Assembly (NCBI RefSeq): GCF_001426405.1
Contig: NZ_LMEP01000002.1
Coordinates: 63,161-127,160, forward strand
DNA from: Streptomyces sp. Root1304
GTDB taxonomy: Bacteria; Actinomycetota; Actinomycetes; Streptomycetales; Streptomycetaceae
Direction of reading: 5' to 3'
Length of the DNA stretch: 64,000 nucleotides
The position numbers and the translations under genes were made by a program. The notes under the pieces were generated by a model. It had not been told where the DNA came from. It saw nothing but the letters and a program-made list of their open reading frames with translations, and made no database searches. Positions 38,792-46,960 of this stretch are shown here, one piece after another; within the stretch, counting starts at the first letter, position 1, and each line of letters starts with the position of its first letter.

Positions 38792-40201
38792 TCACGGCGA
38801 GGCGGGGACCGCGGCGGTCTCCTTCGGCTGGGACGCGTGGGCGACGAGGAAGAGCAGTGCGCCGCAGCCGGCGACCAGGAGCCAGCCCGGGCGGGACGCC
38901 TGCGCGAGCTCCGCGGGGCCGGCGGCCGCGACCAGGCCGCCCGCGAGCGCGATGCCGAGGGCGGAGCCGAGTTGCCGTGCGGTGGAGGTGATCGCCCCGG
39001 CCACTCCGGCGCGGGCGGGTGGCAGTCCGTTGACCGCCGTGTTGGTGATCGGGGCGTTGGCGAAGCCGAACCCGATGCCGATGAGCGCGTACGCGGCCAG
39101 GAGCAGGAGCACGCCGGTGTGCGGGGTGAGCCGGACCAGGCACAGCCCGCCCGCCGTGATGAAGCCGCCGGCGAGGAGCAGCGGCAGCCGCGGCCCCGTA
39201 CGGCCGACCATGCGCCCGGACCAGGGGGCGCAGACGGTCGCTCCGGCGGCCAGCGGCAGGGCCGCCACCCCGGCGGCCAGCGGCGTCCACCCCCGGGTGT
39301 GCTGCAGGTAGAGGGTGTTCAGCAGCAGCGTCGCGCTCAGGGCGACGAAGACCGCCACCGCGCCCACCACGGCACCGCTGAAGACCGGACGCCCGAAGAG
39401 GCTCAGATCCATCAGCGGCTCACGTCGGCGGGACTCGACCCTCACGAACGCGGCCGTCGCCACGACGGCCCCCGCGTATCCCGCCAGCGCCGCGGGCGAC
39501 GTCCAGCCGATGCGCGGCCCTTCGATCAGGACGCCCACCACGACGGTGAGGACCACGGTCAGCAGGACCTGGCCGGGCAGGTCGAGGGGCCGGGGCCGCT
39601 GCGCCCGGGACTCCGGCACGAACACCGCGGTGAGCAGCAGAGCGGCCACGACGACGGGTGCGTTGATCCAGAACAGCGCCCGCCAGTCCAGCCCCGCGAG
39701 CAGCGCGCCGCCCGTGACCGGTCCGGCGGCCATGCTCAGCCCGAACACCGACGCCCAGACGCCGATCGCCCGCGCCCTCTCCTTCGGGTCGGGCATCGCG
39801 TTCACCACGATCGCGAGCGCCACGGGACTGAGCATCGAGGCGCCGACTCCCTGCAGGGCGCGGCCCGCGACGAGTACGCCCGCCGACGGGGCGAGCGCGC
39901 AGACCAGCGAGGCCGCGCCGAACAGGACGAGACCGGACCGGAACACCCGGCGGCGCCCGAAGCGGTCCGCCAGCGCGCCGGAGGAGATCAGGAGACCGGC
40001 CAGGACGAGGGTGTAGGCGTCCACGATCCATTCGAGACCGCGCGTGTCGACGTCCAGACCGCGCCCGATGGCCGGCAGGCCCACATTGACGATGGTGGTG
40101 TCCAGGCCCACCAGGAACATGCTCAGGCAGCAGACGGCCAGGACCGTCCAGCGTCTGCGCGCGCTGAGCACGGGGTGAACGGGGTGTGTCGTCGCGGTCA
40201 T
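38792..40201 (-). CDS. MFS transporter (DHA2/EmrB family)
   Basis: A 469 aa efflux pump with about 14 membrane helices. Seen: LSMFLVGLDTTIVNVGLPAIGRGL (helix 1 motif), GALADRFGRRRVF (motif A), FGLSMAAGPVTGGALLAGLDWR (motif C). GAGG precedes the ATG at 40201. It is divergent from an XRE-cupin regulator. A perfect 7-bp inverted repeat TTTTGCG-N5-CGCAAAA (40271-40289) lies in the gap and is the likely operator, which suggests regulated efflux or metabolite export. Confidence 0.9.
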   Translation of the reverse strand: MTATTHPVHPVLSARRRWTVLAVCCLSMFLVGLDTTIVNVGLPAIGRGLDVDTRGLEWIVDAYTLVLAGLLISSGALADRFGRRRVFRSGLVLFGAASLVCALAPSAGVLVAGRALQGVGASMLSPVALAIVVNAMPDPKERARAIGVWASVFGLSMAAGPVTGGALLAGLDWRALFWINAPVVVAALLLTAVFVPESRAQRPRPLDLPGQVLLTVVLTVVVGVLIEGPRIGWTSPAALAGYAGAVVATAAFVRVESRRREPLMDLSLFGRPVFSGAVVGAVAVFVALSATLLLNTLYLQHTRGWTPLAAGVAALPLAAGATVCAPWSGRMVGRTGPRLPLLLAGGFITAGGLCLVRLTPHTGVLLLLAAYALIGIGFGFANAPITNTAVNGLPPARAGVAGAITSTARQLGSALGIALAGGLVAAAGPAELAQASRPGWLLVAGCGALLFLVAHASQPKETAAVPASP

Positions 40202-40270
40202 GGTCCGCCTCTGGTCTCCGGGAACGATGCCCGGCAAGGCTCGGCCCGCCCGACCGTCACGGCCCATCGT

Positions 40271-40289
40271 TTTTGCGAGGACCGCAAAA
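40271..40289. promoter_or_regulatory. XRE-cupin operator candidate TTTTGCG-N5-CGCAAAA
   Basis: A perfect inverted repeat, 21 bases before the XRE-cupin start and 69 bases before the divergent MFS start. TTTGC/GCAAA half-sites suit HTH_3-type dimers. The AT-rich arms stand out in this GC-rich DNA. Confidence 0.7.
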
Positions 40290-40310
40290 GAAGGCTGCGA
40301 CACTGGGGCC

Positions 40311-40919
40311 ATGAACTCAGGATCCGGTGGCCCGGAGCTGGAGCGGATTCTCGACGGCATCGGACCCCGGCTGCGCACGCTCCGCCAGGAACGGGGACTC
40401 ACCCTCGCGGCGCTCGCGGTCACGACCGGGATCTCGGTCAGCACCCTGTCCCGGGTGGAGTCGGGCCTCCGGCGCCCGACCCTGGACCTGCTCATCCCGC
40501 TGGCACGCGCGCACCACGTCGCACTCGACCAGCTGGTCGCGGCGCCGGCCAGCGGTGACCCCCGGGTGCACCTGAAGCCCCTGCGCAAGCAGCGCGGGAG
40601 CGTCCTCGTGCCCCTGACGCAGTACCCGGGCCGCGTGCAGGTCTTCAAGCAGGTACTGGCACCCCGGCCGCCGGAACTGGTCACCCACGAGGGCTACGAG
40701 TGGCTCTACGTCCTCGCCGGCCGGCTCCGTCTCGTCCTCGGCGCGCGGGACTTCACCCTGCGGCCCGGCGAGGTGGCCGAGTTCGACACCACCGAGCCCC
40801 ACTGGTTCGGCCCCGCGGACACGGAATCCGTGGAGATCCTGCACCTGTTCGGCCCGCGGGGAGACCAGGCAGTCGTCCGCGCCGGACCGTCCACGGCCGA
40901 TCCCGGGACTTCCGGCTAG
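40311..40919 (+). CDS. XRE family regulator with C-terminal cupin domain
   Basis: A 202 aa protein. The HTH_3 domain lies at residues about 12-70 (IGPRLRTLRQERGLTLAALAVTTGISVSTLSRVESGLRRPTLDLLIPLA), and the cupin_2 domain at about 110-190 (TQYPGRVQVFKQVLAP, THEGYEWLYVLAGRLRLVLG, LRPGEVAEFDTTEPHWFG). XRE-cupin proteins sense small metabolites and repress adjacent transporter or catabolic genes. It is divergent from an MFS pump with a shared palindrome. Its TAG stop overlaps the stop of the opposite coiled-coil gene in one CTAG (40916-40919). Confidence 0.9.
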   Translation: MNSGSGGPELERILDGIGPRLRTLRQERGLTLAALAVTTGISVSTLSRVESGLRRPTLDLLIPLARAHHVALDQLVAAPASGDPRVHLKPLRKQRGSVLVPLTQYPGRVQVFKQVLAPRPPELVTHEGYEWLYVLAGRLRLVLGARDFTLRPGEVAEFDTTEPHWFGPADTESVEILHLFGPRGDQAVVRAGPSTADPGTSG

Positions 40920-41950
40920 GCCGACCCCTCCGGCGCGTCCGGTCCCTCCGGCGCGTCCGAAGCCCGGTCCGAAGCCCGGTCCTGAGCCCGGTCCGAAGTC
41001 CGTTCCTGAGCCCGGTCCGGAGTCCCCTCCTGAGCCTGGTCCCGACCCTTCTCCTGAGCCCGGTCCTCCCGACCCTTCTCCCGAGCCCGCTCCGGCCCCA
41101 CCCGTCCCGTCAGCGCCGCCAGGGAGTTGCGGATGTGCTCCATGTGGGAGTGGATCTCCTCCCGCTCCTCCTCGTGCTCCCGCAGCAGCCGTTCCGTCTC
41201 GCGCTCGACCCGCTCCGCCTTCATCCTGGCCTCGGCGAGCGTCTCCTCCGCGCGGGCCTCCGCGTCCTCCTGGCCGTGCCGGGCCTGTTCCTCCGTCTCG
41301 GCCAGGGCCCGCTGCGTCTCCGCCAGCCGGGTCTGCGCCGCCGAGACCAGTTCCTCGTGGTGGGCGTCCAGGGCCGCCGCCTCCGCCTCGGCCGCGCGCT
41401 CCGCCTCGGCCCGTACGGTCCGCTGCTCCTCCCGCTGGTCCGCGAGCAGCGCCTCCGACCGGCGCTCGGTCGCCTCGAAGGCCTCGCGCGCGGCCTCCCG
41501 CTCCCCCTCCGCGTCCCGCCGGGCGATCGTCCCGATCTCCTCGGACCGGGTGCGGGCCTCCTCCAGGGCCGCCCGGGCGGCCGCGTCCGCCGCCGTGCGC
41601 ACGCCCTCGGCGTACGCCCCGGCGGCCTCCGTCGCCTCCCGGGCCGCCTCCTCGGCGGCCTCCGCGAGGGCCTGCGCCTCCGCCTCCGCGGACCGTACGA
41701 GCCGCTCGTCCTCCTGCTCGGCCAGGTCCAGGATCTTCCGCGCGGCCTCGCCGAGGGACTCGTAGCGGTGCGGGACGAGCTGGGTGACGGCGAGCCGGAG
41801 CCCGGCGGCCTCGGTCTCCATCTCCTTGGCGAGGACCGTGAGCCGCGCCGCCCGTTCCCAGGCGGCGTCGCGCTCGTCGGAGAGCGCGGCAAGGTGCCGG
41901 TCGACCTGCTCGGGGCGGTATCCGCGCCCCCGCCCGACGGCGAAACTCAT
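40916..41950 (-). CDS. Coiled-coil protein (cellulose-binding/DivIVA-like annotation in Streptomyces)
   Basis: A 344 aa protein. After a short start (SFAVGRGRGYRPEQVDRHLAALSDERDAAWERAARL), reminiscent of DivIVA-domain N-termini, residues about 30-290 form a nearly continuous coiled coil rich in Ala, Glu and Arg (EEAREATEAAGAYAEGV, AEARMKAERVERETERLLREHEEEREEIHSHM). The last 55 residues are short repeats of DRAQEKG, ERTSDRAQ and PEGPDAPEG. Similar proteins are labelled cellulose-binding in Streptomyces; a cytoskeletal or polar-growth role is a guess. The ATG at 41950 follows GAAGGGG. Confidence 0.75.
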   Translation of the reverse strand: MSFAVGRGRGYRPEQVDRHLAALSDERDAAWERAARLTVLAKEMETEAAGLRLAVTQLVPHRYESLGEAARKILDLAEQEDERLVRSAEAEAQALAEAAEEAAREATEAAGAYAEGVRTAADAAARAALEEARTRSEEIGTIARRDAEGEREAAREAFEATERRSEALLADQREEQRTVRAEAERAAEAEAAALDAHHEELVSAAQTRLAETQRALAETEEQARHGQEDAEARAEETLAEARMKAERVERETERLLREHEEEREEIHSHMEHIRNSLAALTGRVGPERAREKGREDRAQEKGRDQAQEGTPDRAQERTSDRAQDRASDRASDAPEGPDAPEGSA

Positions 41951-42091
41951 CCCTGACGCCCCTTCTCCCGGTCCCCACGCATAAAGCACGACCCGTAAAG
42001 AATGCGGCATCAGAACGGACAAAAGACGCCCAACGTGTCCACACGTCGAGCGCCCTTCGTCACATTCCCACCTTCCTGCGCGACAGAAGCG

Positions 42092-44662
42092 CTACAGAAG
42101 GCCGTCCCACATCTGCTCCAGGAGCACCGACCACCAGTTCTCCGGCGACGACAGCGCCGCCGGGTCCAGCATGGCCAACTGCGCCTGGAAGTCGACCGTC
42201 CAGCGCCCCGCCTGCTCCGGGTTGAGCCCGAACCGCAGCCGCCACATCCGGCCCAGCAGCGCCATCGAGCGCGTGAACTCCGGCAGTCCGGTGTTCACGA
42301 ACTGCGGCGGCACCGACTGCCCGCCGGGGCCCGCCTCCACCGGTACGGCCACGATGTGCGCGGTCCCGTACTGGACACAGAGCGCCCGGCCGAAGTCCGA
42401 ACCGATCACCAGGTACGAACTCGCGTCCGGCGCGGCCGGAACCTGCCGCTGCGCCGCCAGTTCGGCCAGCGTCGGCACCACCGGGACCGCGGGCTGCGCC
42501 CAGAAGAACGGCCCGAAGTCCGCGGGCAGACCCGCCCACACCAGCGTCAGCGCCACGACCTCCGGCACGCCCTGCCGGGACACCGCGCGCTGGTCGAAGC
42601 GGAGGATGCCGGGACCGAACGCCCCGGCCAGCTCCTGCGCGATGGCCTCCGGCGGCACCGGCGGAGCCGGCTGCACCTGCGGCAGCGGCGCCCGTACCGG
42701 CGCGGGCCGCGCGGGACCGTCCGCGACCTGGTGCAACTCACCCTGATGCGTGAGGAGTTGACGCATGCCCTGCTGACGGCCCGCGTGATCACGACCGTAC
42801 GGGGCGATGCTGGTGATCCGCGCCTGCGGCCAGGTCTCCCTGATCATCCGGGCGCAGTAACCACCCGGCAGCTCACAGGACTCCAGCTCGGTGTGCAGTT
42901 CGAGCACCTGCTGCGGCGGCACGTTCATCGCGCGCAGCTCGTGCAGGATCTGCCACTCCGGGTGCGGGGTGCCCGGCGCCGAACGCCGGATGATCTGCGC
43001 CTCGGAACCGTCGGGCGCGCGGTAGCGCAGCACCGCCTGGTAGCCGGGGCCGACCGTCGGCTGCCCCGTGGGCTGCGGATACCCGTACGCGGGCGGTACG
43101 GCCCCGGGACCCGCCGGCGGACCCGGCGCGGGCGGCGGCGTGTGGCCCCCGTGCACCGGCGGCGGCGGAGCCGGCGGACCGGGCGGCTGCGGGGCCGCGG
43201 GACCGGCCGGACCGGGATGCGCCAGCATCGTCGCGGCGTGCGCGATCCCGCCCGCGGGCGTACCGGGCGCACCGGGCATGCCCGGCGGCGGCGGGGGCGG
43301 CGGCGGAGCGCCGGGACCGCCCTGGTTCGGGTGCGCGAGCATCGTGGCCGCGTGGTGCACGGGCTGCGGCGGCGTCACCGGACCGGGCGGAGCGGGCGGC
43401 GCGGGCGGGCCGGGCGGGCCCGGTCGCGCGGGCGGAGCAGGCGGACCGGGCGGCTGGGGGCCGTCGGGCCCGAGCTGCGACACCAGCTGCGTCGGTACGT
43501 AGGCGGGGGCACCCGAAGCACCGGCGGCACCAGGGGCTCCCGGAACACCGGGAACACCCGGGGCGCCCGGCGGCGGGGGCGGCGACACGGGGCCGCGCCC
43601 GCTCTTCGGCGACAGCGAGGCCTTGCTCGTCGCGGCGTCCGCGATGTCCCCGCCACCCGGCGCGGACGGCGTGGGCGCCGGAGGCGGAGGCGGCACACCC
43701 GGACCGACGGGACCGGCCGGACGCACCGGACCGGCCTGCGCGGGCGCGGGCGGTCCCGGCGGGGTCGCCGGAGCGGCGCCCGGCGCCGGGGCGGCCGGGT
43801 CGAGGCGCGGGGCGATGGCGGTCGGCGGCAGCGCGCTGCCGCCCTTCATCAGGGCGGTCGGCGCGTCCGCACCCACCGAGGGCGGCGGGGCGTCCTCGTC
43901 GTCCGTCCCCGAGAGCGCCGGCGCGAACACCGTCGCGGGCAGCGGCACCGCGCCGTCGGCCCCACCGGAACTCGCGTTGGCGTCGGCCCAGGGGCTGCCC
44001 CCGGACGCGGGCCGGGCCGGCGGCACCGGAGCCGCCGGCGTCTCCGCCGGAACCCCGTCCATCGCCGTGGGCTCGTACGCGACCCCGGCCCCCTCCGAAG
44101 CGGAGAACGCCGAGGACGCGGAAGAGGGGGAGGAAGAGGAGGAAGAGAAAGAGGACGACGACGAGGACGACGACGACGAAGCGACCGAAGCCGAGGCCGG
44201 CATCGCCCCCGACGCCCCCGCGTCCGACGCGTCGTCCACCGACGCCGCCGCGCTCGCGTTCTCCTGCGACACGTTCGGCTGCTTCGGCAGCCCGATCTTG
44301 TCCGCCGCGTCCTGCAGCCACTCCGGCGGACTCAGCAGGAACGACGTCTGGTTCAGATCGATCCGGGCCGCCGGCACCGCCGCCTGGGCCGGAACGTCCT
44401 CCGCGGCCCCGTACTCCTCCTCGTACCGGCGGATGACCTCACCCACCGGCAGCCCCGGCCACAGCGTCGCCTCGCCGCTGTCCCGGGCGATCACGAGACG
44501 CTGACGCCCGCCGTCCGAGGTCGGACCGCCCTCGCGGTCCTCCGCCCACACCACGAACCCCAGCTCGAACTCCCGCACCCGCACCTCACGGTGCTGGTAC
44601 GACGGCAGGTCGCCGTTGATCCACTCCTCGGCGCGCTCCTGCGCCTGCGCGAAGGTCACCAC
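42092..44662 (-). CDS. YrhB - Pro-rich - XOO_2897-like deaminase - SUKH-4 fusion protein
   Basis: An 856 aa multidomain protein. Residues 1-85 form a YrhB/Imm35-like domain (FAQAQERAEEWI...TLWPGLPVGEVIRRYEEEYG). Residues about 140-540 are a low-complexity Pro/Ala/Gly linker with two ATMLAHP repeats. Residues about 545-640 resemble an XOO_2897-type nucleic-acid deaminase: HPE (His567, Glu569) as metal/catalytic motif and SCELPGGYC (Cys596, Cys603) as the second zinc motif. Residues about 660-856 form a SUKH-4-like immunity domain (GSDFGRALCVQYGTAHIVAVPVE...GLPEFTRSMALLGRMW). The GTG at 44662 lies 7 bases after the upstream stop, with GGGGGAG at 10 bases. No signal peptide is seen. Deaminase and immunity modules in one cytoplasmic chain suggest a restrained effector. 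Confidence 0.8.
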   Translation of the reverse strand: MVTFAQAQERAEEWINGDLPSYQHREVRVREFELGFVVWAEDREGGPTSDGGRQRLVIARDSGEATLWPGLPVGEVIRRYEEEYGAAEDVPAQAAVPAARIDLNQTSFLLSPPEWLQDAADKIGLPKQPNVSQENASAAASVDDASDAGASGAMPASASVASSSSSSSSSSFSSSSSSPSSASSAFSASEGAGVAYEPTAMDGVPAETPAAPVPPARPASGGSPWADANASSGGADGAVPLPATVFAPALSGTDDEDAPPPSVGADAPTALMKGGSALPPTAIAPRLDPAAPAPGAAPATPPGPPAPAQAGPVRPAGPVGPGVPPPPPAPTPSAPGGGDIADAATSKASLSPKSGRGPVSPPPPPGAPGVPGVPGAPGAAGASGAPAYVPTQLVSQLGPDGPQPPGPPAPPARPGPPGPPAPPAPPGPVTPPQPVHHAATMLAHPNQGGPGAPPPPPPPPGMPGAPGTPAGGIAHAATMLAHPGPAGPAAPQPPGPPAPPPPVHGGHTPPPAPGPPAGPGAVPPAYGYPQPTGQPTVGPGYQAVLRYRAPDGSEAQIIRRSAPGTPHPEWQILHELRAMNVPPQQVLELHTELESCELPGGYCARMIRETWPQARITSIAPYGRDHAGRQQGMRQLLTHQGELHQVADGPARPAPVRAPLPQVQPAPPVPPEAIAQELAGAFGPGILRFDQRAVSRQGVPEVVALTLVWAGLPADFGPFFWAQPAVPVVPTLAELAAQRQVPAAPDASSYLVIGSDFGRALCVQYGTAHIVAVPVEAGPGGQSVPPQFVNTGLPEFTRSMALLGRMWRLRFGLNPEQAGRWTVDFQAQLAMLDPAALSSPENWWSVLLEQMWDGLL

Positions 44663-44669
44663 AGCCCAC

Positions 44670-45668
44670 TCACTCCCCCACCGGGACGACCGGCACCGCA
44701 CGCGCGAAGCCACCGTCCACCATCAGGTTCGCCACCGTCTCCAGCTCCGGCGGATTGCCCGCCAGACGCTGCAGAAACGCGTCGAAATCCGTACCGCAGG
44801 GCAGCAGCAGCCGCTCCACCCGCTCGGCCACCGTCCAGCCGGCCGCCACCTCGCCGGAGTCCCGGGCGTCGTCGTACGCGCAGAACCACACCGAACCGAC
44901 CCCCTCACCCCGCACCTTCAGCGCGATCAGACCGCCCTGGACGAACGCGACGCCCAGATAGTCCTTGGTCAGATGGTCACGGAGGCACTTGTTGACATAG
45001 ACGAGGTCATTGACGCCCGCCTCCTCCCGGACCGTGAAGAACGGCTGGTCGACCAGGAGCCCCAGCTCCGCGTCGAGCGCCGCACCCACCGGGGCGCACC
45101 CGCCGGCCGCCTTCAGGAAGGAGCGGTACGCCCCCGGAAGCCGGTAGCCGAGGTCCTCCTCGACGCCCTGGAGCTGCTGCTCCGACACCGACACCAGGGT
45201 CTTCGGCAGTCCGAAGTGCGCCGGCCGGGTCTCCTGCAGCGGACGCGTACCCCGCTTGCCGTGGTCCACGGCCGCCGTCGTCACCCCGCCGTGATGCCGC
45301 AGCAGGGCCTTCACCTCGACCGGGACCAGCTCCATCCGGCGGCTGCGCGCCACGTGGTGCCAGGTCCAGCCGTGCGGTGTCGCCACCGAGGGGATCGTGT
45401 CCCACAGCTCATGACCGGTGGATGCCATCGCCGCGTTCGCCGAGACGTAGTCCGTGAGCCGCAGCTCGTCGACACCGAAACCCTCGGGCGGGTCGGCGAT
45501 CTCCGCCGCCGCGCGCGCGTACGGCGAGAAATCCGGGTGACCGAACTCGTCCACCCGCACCCCTCTCGGGTGACGGGAAGCACGGACCGGGTCCGGGAAG
45601 TGCACGACCTGCCCGGCATAGGCCGCGTTCGGTGGCGCGGTGTCCTGCCCGAGCCGACCTGTCGTCAT
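44670..45668 (-). CDS. WHH/HNH nuclease-like domain fused to SMI1/KNR4 (SUKH-1) domain
   Basis: A 332 aa protein. Residues about 35-135 match the WHH group of HNH toxins: FGHPDFSPYA (42-51), RLTDYVSANAAM, and GWTWHH (100-105) followed by MELVPVEVKALLRHHGG. Residues about 155-300 form an SMI1/KNR4 immunity domain (SVSEQQLQGVEEDLGYRLPGAYRSFLKAAGG...LGVAFVQGGLIALKV...VWFCAYDD). In polymorphic toxin systems these two domains usually occur in separate proteins (toxin and immunity); here they are one chain. The ATG at 45668 follows GGGGG. It is first in a two-gene unit with the SUKH-4/deaminase gene and divergent from the YwqJ/SUKH-3 unit. Confidence 0.82.
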   Translation of the reverse strand: MTTGRLGQDTAPPNAAYAGQVVHFPDPVRASRHPRGVRVDEFGHPDFSPYARAAAEIADPPEGFGVDELRLTDYVSANAAMASTGHELWDTIPSVATPHGWTWHHVARSRRMELVPVEVKALLRHHGGVTTAAVDHGKRGTRPLQETRPAHFGLPKTLVSVSEQQLQGVEEDLGYRLPGAYRSFLKAAGGCAPVGAALDAELGLLVDQPFFTVREEAGVNDLVYVNKCLRDHLTKDYLGVAFVQGGLIALKVRGEGVGSVWFCAYDDARDSGEVAAGWTVAERVERLLLPCGTDFDAFLQRLAGNPPELETVANLMVDGGFARAVPVVPVGE

Positions 45669-45795
45669 GGCGGTTGCCCCCTGCACTGGCGTCGCTGACT
45701 GCTACTACGCGCAGCCGCTGGCTGCTCCTGACTGATGCCGCACAGCCTATGCGCTGCCACAAGAGGCCGAACCGGCCCGATCCGACGGTGACCAA

Positions 45796-45815
45796 CTGTC
45801 ACGACGCCATGACAG
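45796..45815. promoter_or_regulatory. Inverted repeat CTGTCA-N8-TGACAG in the divergent toxin-type promoter region
   Basis: Perfect 6-bp arms. Overlapping it is a second repeat, GTGAC-N5-GTCAC at 45788-45802. The 267-base gap separates the two oppositely oriented toxin/immunity-type units, so a shared regulator is plausible. Confidence 0.5.
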
Positions 45816-45935
45816 ACGCACCATGATTCCGACACACCGAAGCAGCGTTCCGCCGCCCCAGCTTCCCCATATGGCTCCCTATTTGGCAGGCTGTCCACGC
45901 AACTCGGGGGATTGCAGGAGGGGAAGACCAGCACC

Positions 45936-46448
45936 ATGCACACAGCACCGACGCCCACACAGGGTGACCCACGCCTCAACTGGAGCAGCAGCGCCGAATC
46001 CGGCCGCGCCCCGTTACTGCGTCACCGTCGCGACGGCATCCTCCCCACCGTCGGTGCCGCCCTCTCCGTACGGGGCGAGACCCTCACGTGCACCGCGGGC
46101 CGCGGCGACCGCCCGCCCGCCCTGCACGCGCTCGTCCAGGACTTCCTGGACACCCTCACCAGCGGCCAGCGGGAACGCTTCACCGGGCGCTGCCCCGAGG
46201 CGATCCTGCTCTCCCGGCACCTCGCGGCGACCGAGGACGGGCGCTCCAAGCGCGCCCAGCGCAAGCCGCTCACCCACGGCGAGGCCCGCCGGTCCCTGAA
46301 GCACGCCAAGGTGACCACCCGGCGCATCCGTGAGGACGGCGACCCGCTCCACGGCAGCTACGCCGCTCCCTGTCGCTCCTGTACGGCGATGCTCGCCCAT
46401 TTCGGCGTCCGTGCCGTCGACCCCACCACGCCCGCAGAGAACGGCTGA
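45936..46448 (+). CDS. YwqJ-like deaminase
   Basis: A 170 aa protein with a deaminase zinc signature: CPE (Cys86, Glu88) in place of HxE, and APCRSC (Cys146, Cys149) as the second motif, in the order typical of the YwqJ branch of toxin deaminases (GRCPEAILLSRHL ... YAAPCRSCTAMLAHFGV). There is no N-terminal secretion or WXG-type domain, and the first 30 residues are disordered. GGAGGGGAAG precedes the ATG at 45936. It is followed 10 bases later by a SUKH-3 gene, the expected immunity partner. The substrate (nucleotide or nucleic acid base) is unknown. Confidence 0.82.
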   Translation: MHTAPTPTQGDPRLNWSSSAESGRAPLLRHRRDGILPTVGAALSVRGETLTCTAGRGDRPPALHALVQDFLDTLTSGQRERFTGRCPEAILLSRHLAATEDGRSKRAQRKPLTHGEARRSLKHAKVTTRRIREDGDPLHGSYAAPCRSCTAMLAHFGVRAVDPTTPAENG

Positions 46449-46458
46449 CCGCACCGCC

Positions 46459-46956
46459 ATGCCCGACCACCTCAGCACCACCCGTTTCCCGGTCAACGTC
46501 GACGCGGCGCTCCGCGAGGCCGGCTGGCAGCCCGGCCGCTGGGACATCAAGCTCGCCGAGGAGTGGGCGGACACCCTGCGCGCCCACACGTCCCCGGCGG
46601 GACACCGGCACAGCGTCTTCCCCGCCGCCGTCGAGGCCTGGGCCGAGTTCGGCGGGCTGCGGATCACCGCGCCGGGACACGGCCGGCAGATAGCACCCGC
46701 GGCGGTCCGCTTCGACCCGCTCGCCGGACTCCACCTGTCCAGGACCCTGGCGGACCTGGGGCGCGCCCTGGACACGGAGATCGCGCCGCTCGGCGAGGAG
46801 GGCGACCACCAGGCGATCCTGGCGATGGACGCGGAGGGCCGGGTCTACAGCCTCGACCACGCGGGCGACTGGTACCTCGGCAAGGACATCGACGCGGCCC
46901 TGTCGACGCTGGTCACGGGGGCGCAGCCGACGCGGCTGACGGCGGGCGGGGAGTAG
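46459..46956 (+). CDS. SUKH-3 family immunity-like protein
   Basis: A 165 aa protein: FPVNVDAALREAGWQPGRWDIKLAEEWADTLRAHT, HSVFPAAVEAWAEFGGLRIT, IAPAAVRFDPLAGLHLSRTLADLGRALDTEIAPLGEEG, and LAMDAEGRVYSLDHAGDWYLGKDIDAAL. This is the SUKH-3 pattern (E.WAEFGGL and G...L..D..G..Y). SUKH proteins usually bind and neutralise a cognate toxin. It is 10 bases downstream of the YwqJ-like deaminase, so the pair is a likely deaminase/immunity module. It is convergent with the histidine kinase gene, 4 bases apart. Confidence 0.85.
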   Translation: MPDHLSTTRFPVNVDAALREAGWQPGRWDIKLAEEWADTLRAHTSPAGHRHSVFPAAVEAWAEFGGLRITAPGHGRQIAPAAVRFDPLAGLHLSRTLADLGRALDTEIAPLGEEGDHQAILAMDAEGRVYSLDHAGDWYLGKDIDAALSTLVTGAQPTRLTAGGE

Positions 46957-46960
46957 CCCC

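Noticed and set aside
42925..43900. CRISPR-like or satellite array in the Pro-rich region
   Set aside because: The repeats are short degenerate Pro/Ala/Gly codon runs within the linker of the SUKH-4 fusion, not regularly spaced identical repeats.
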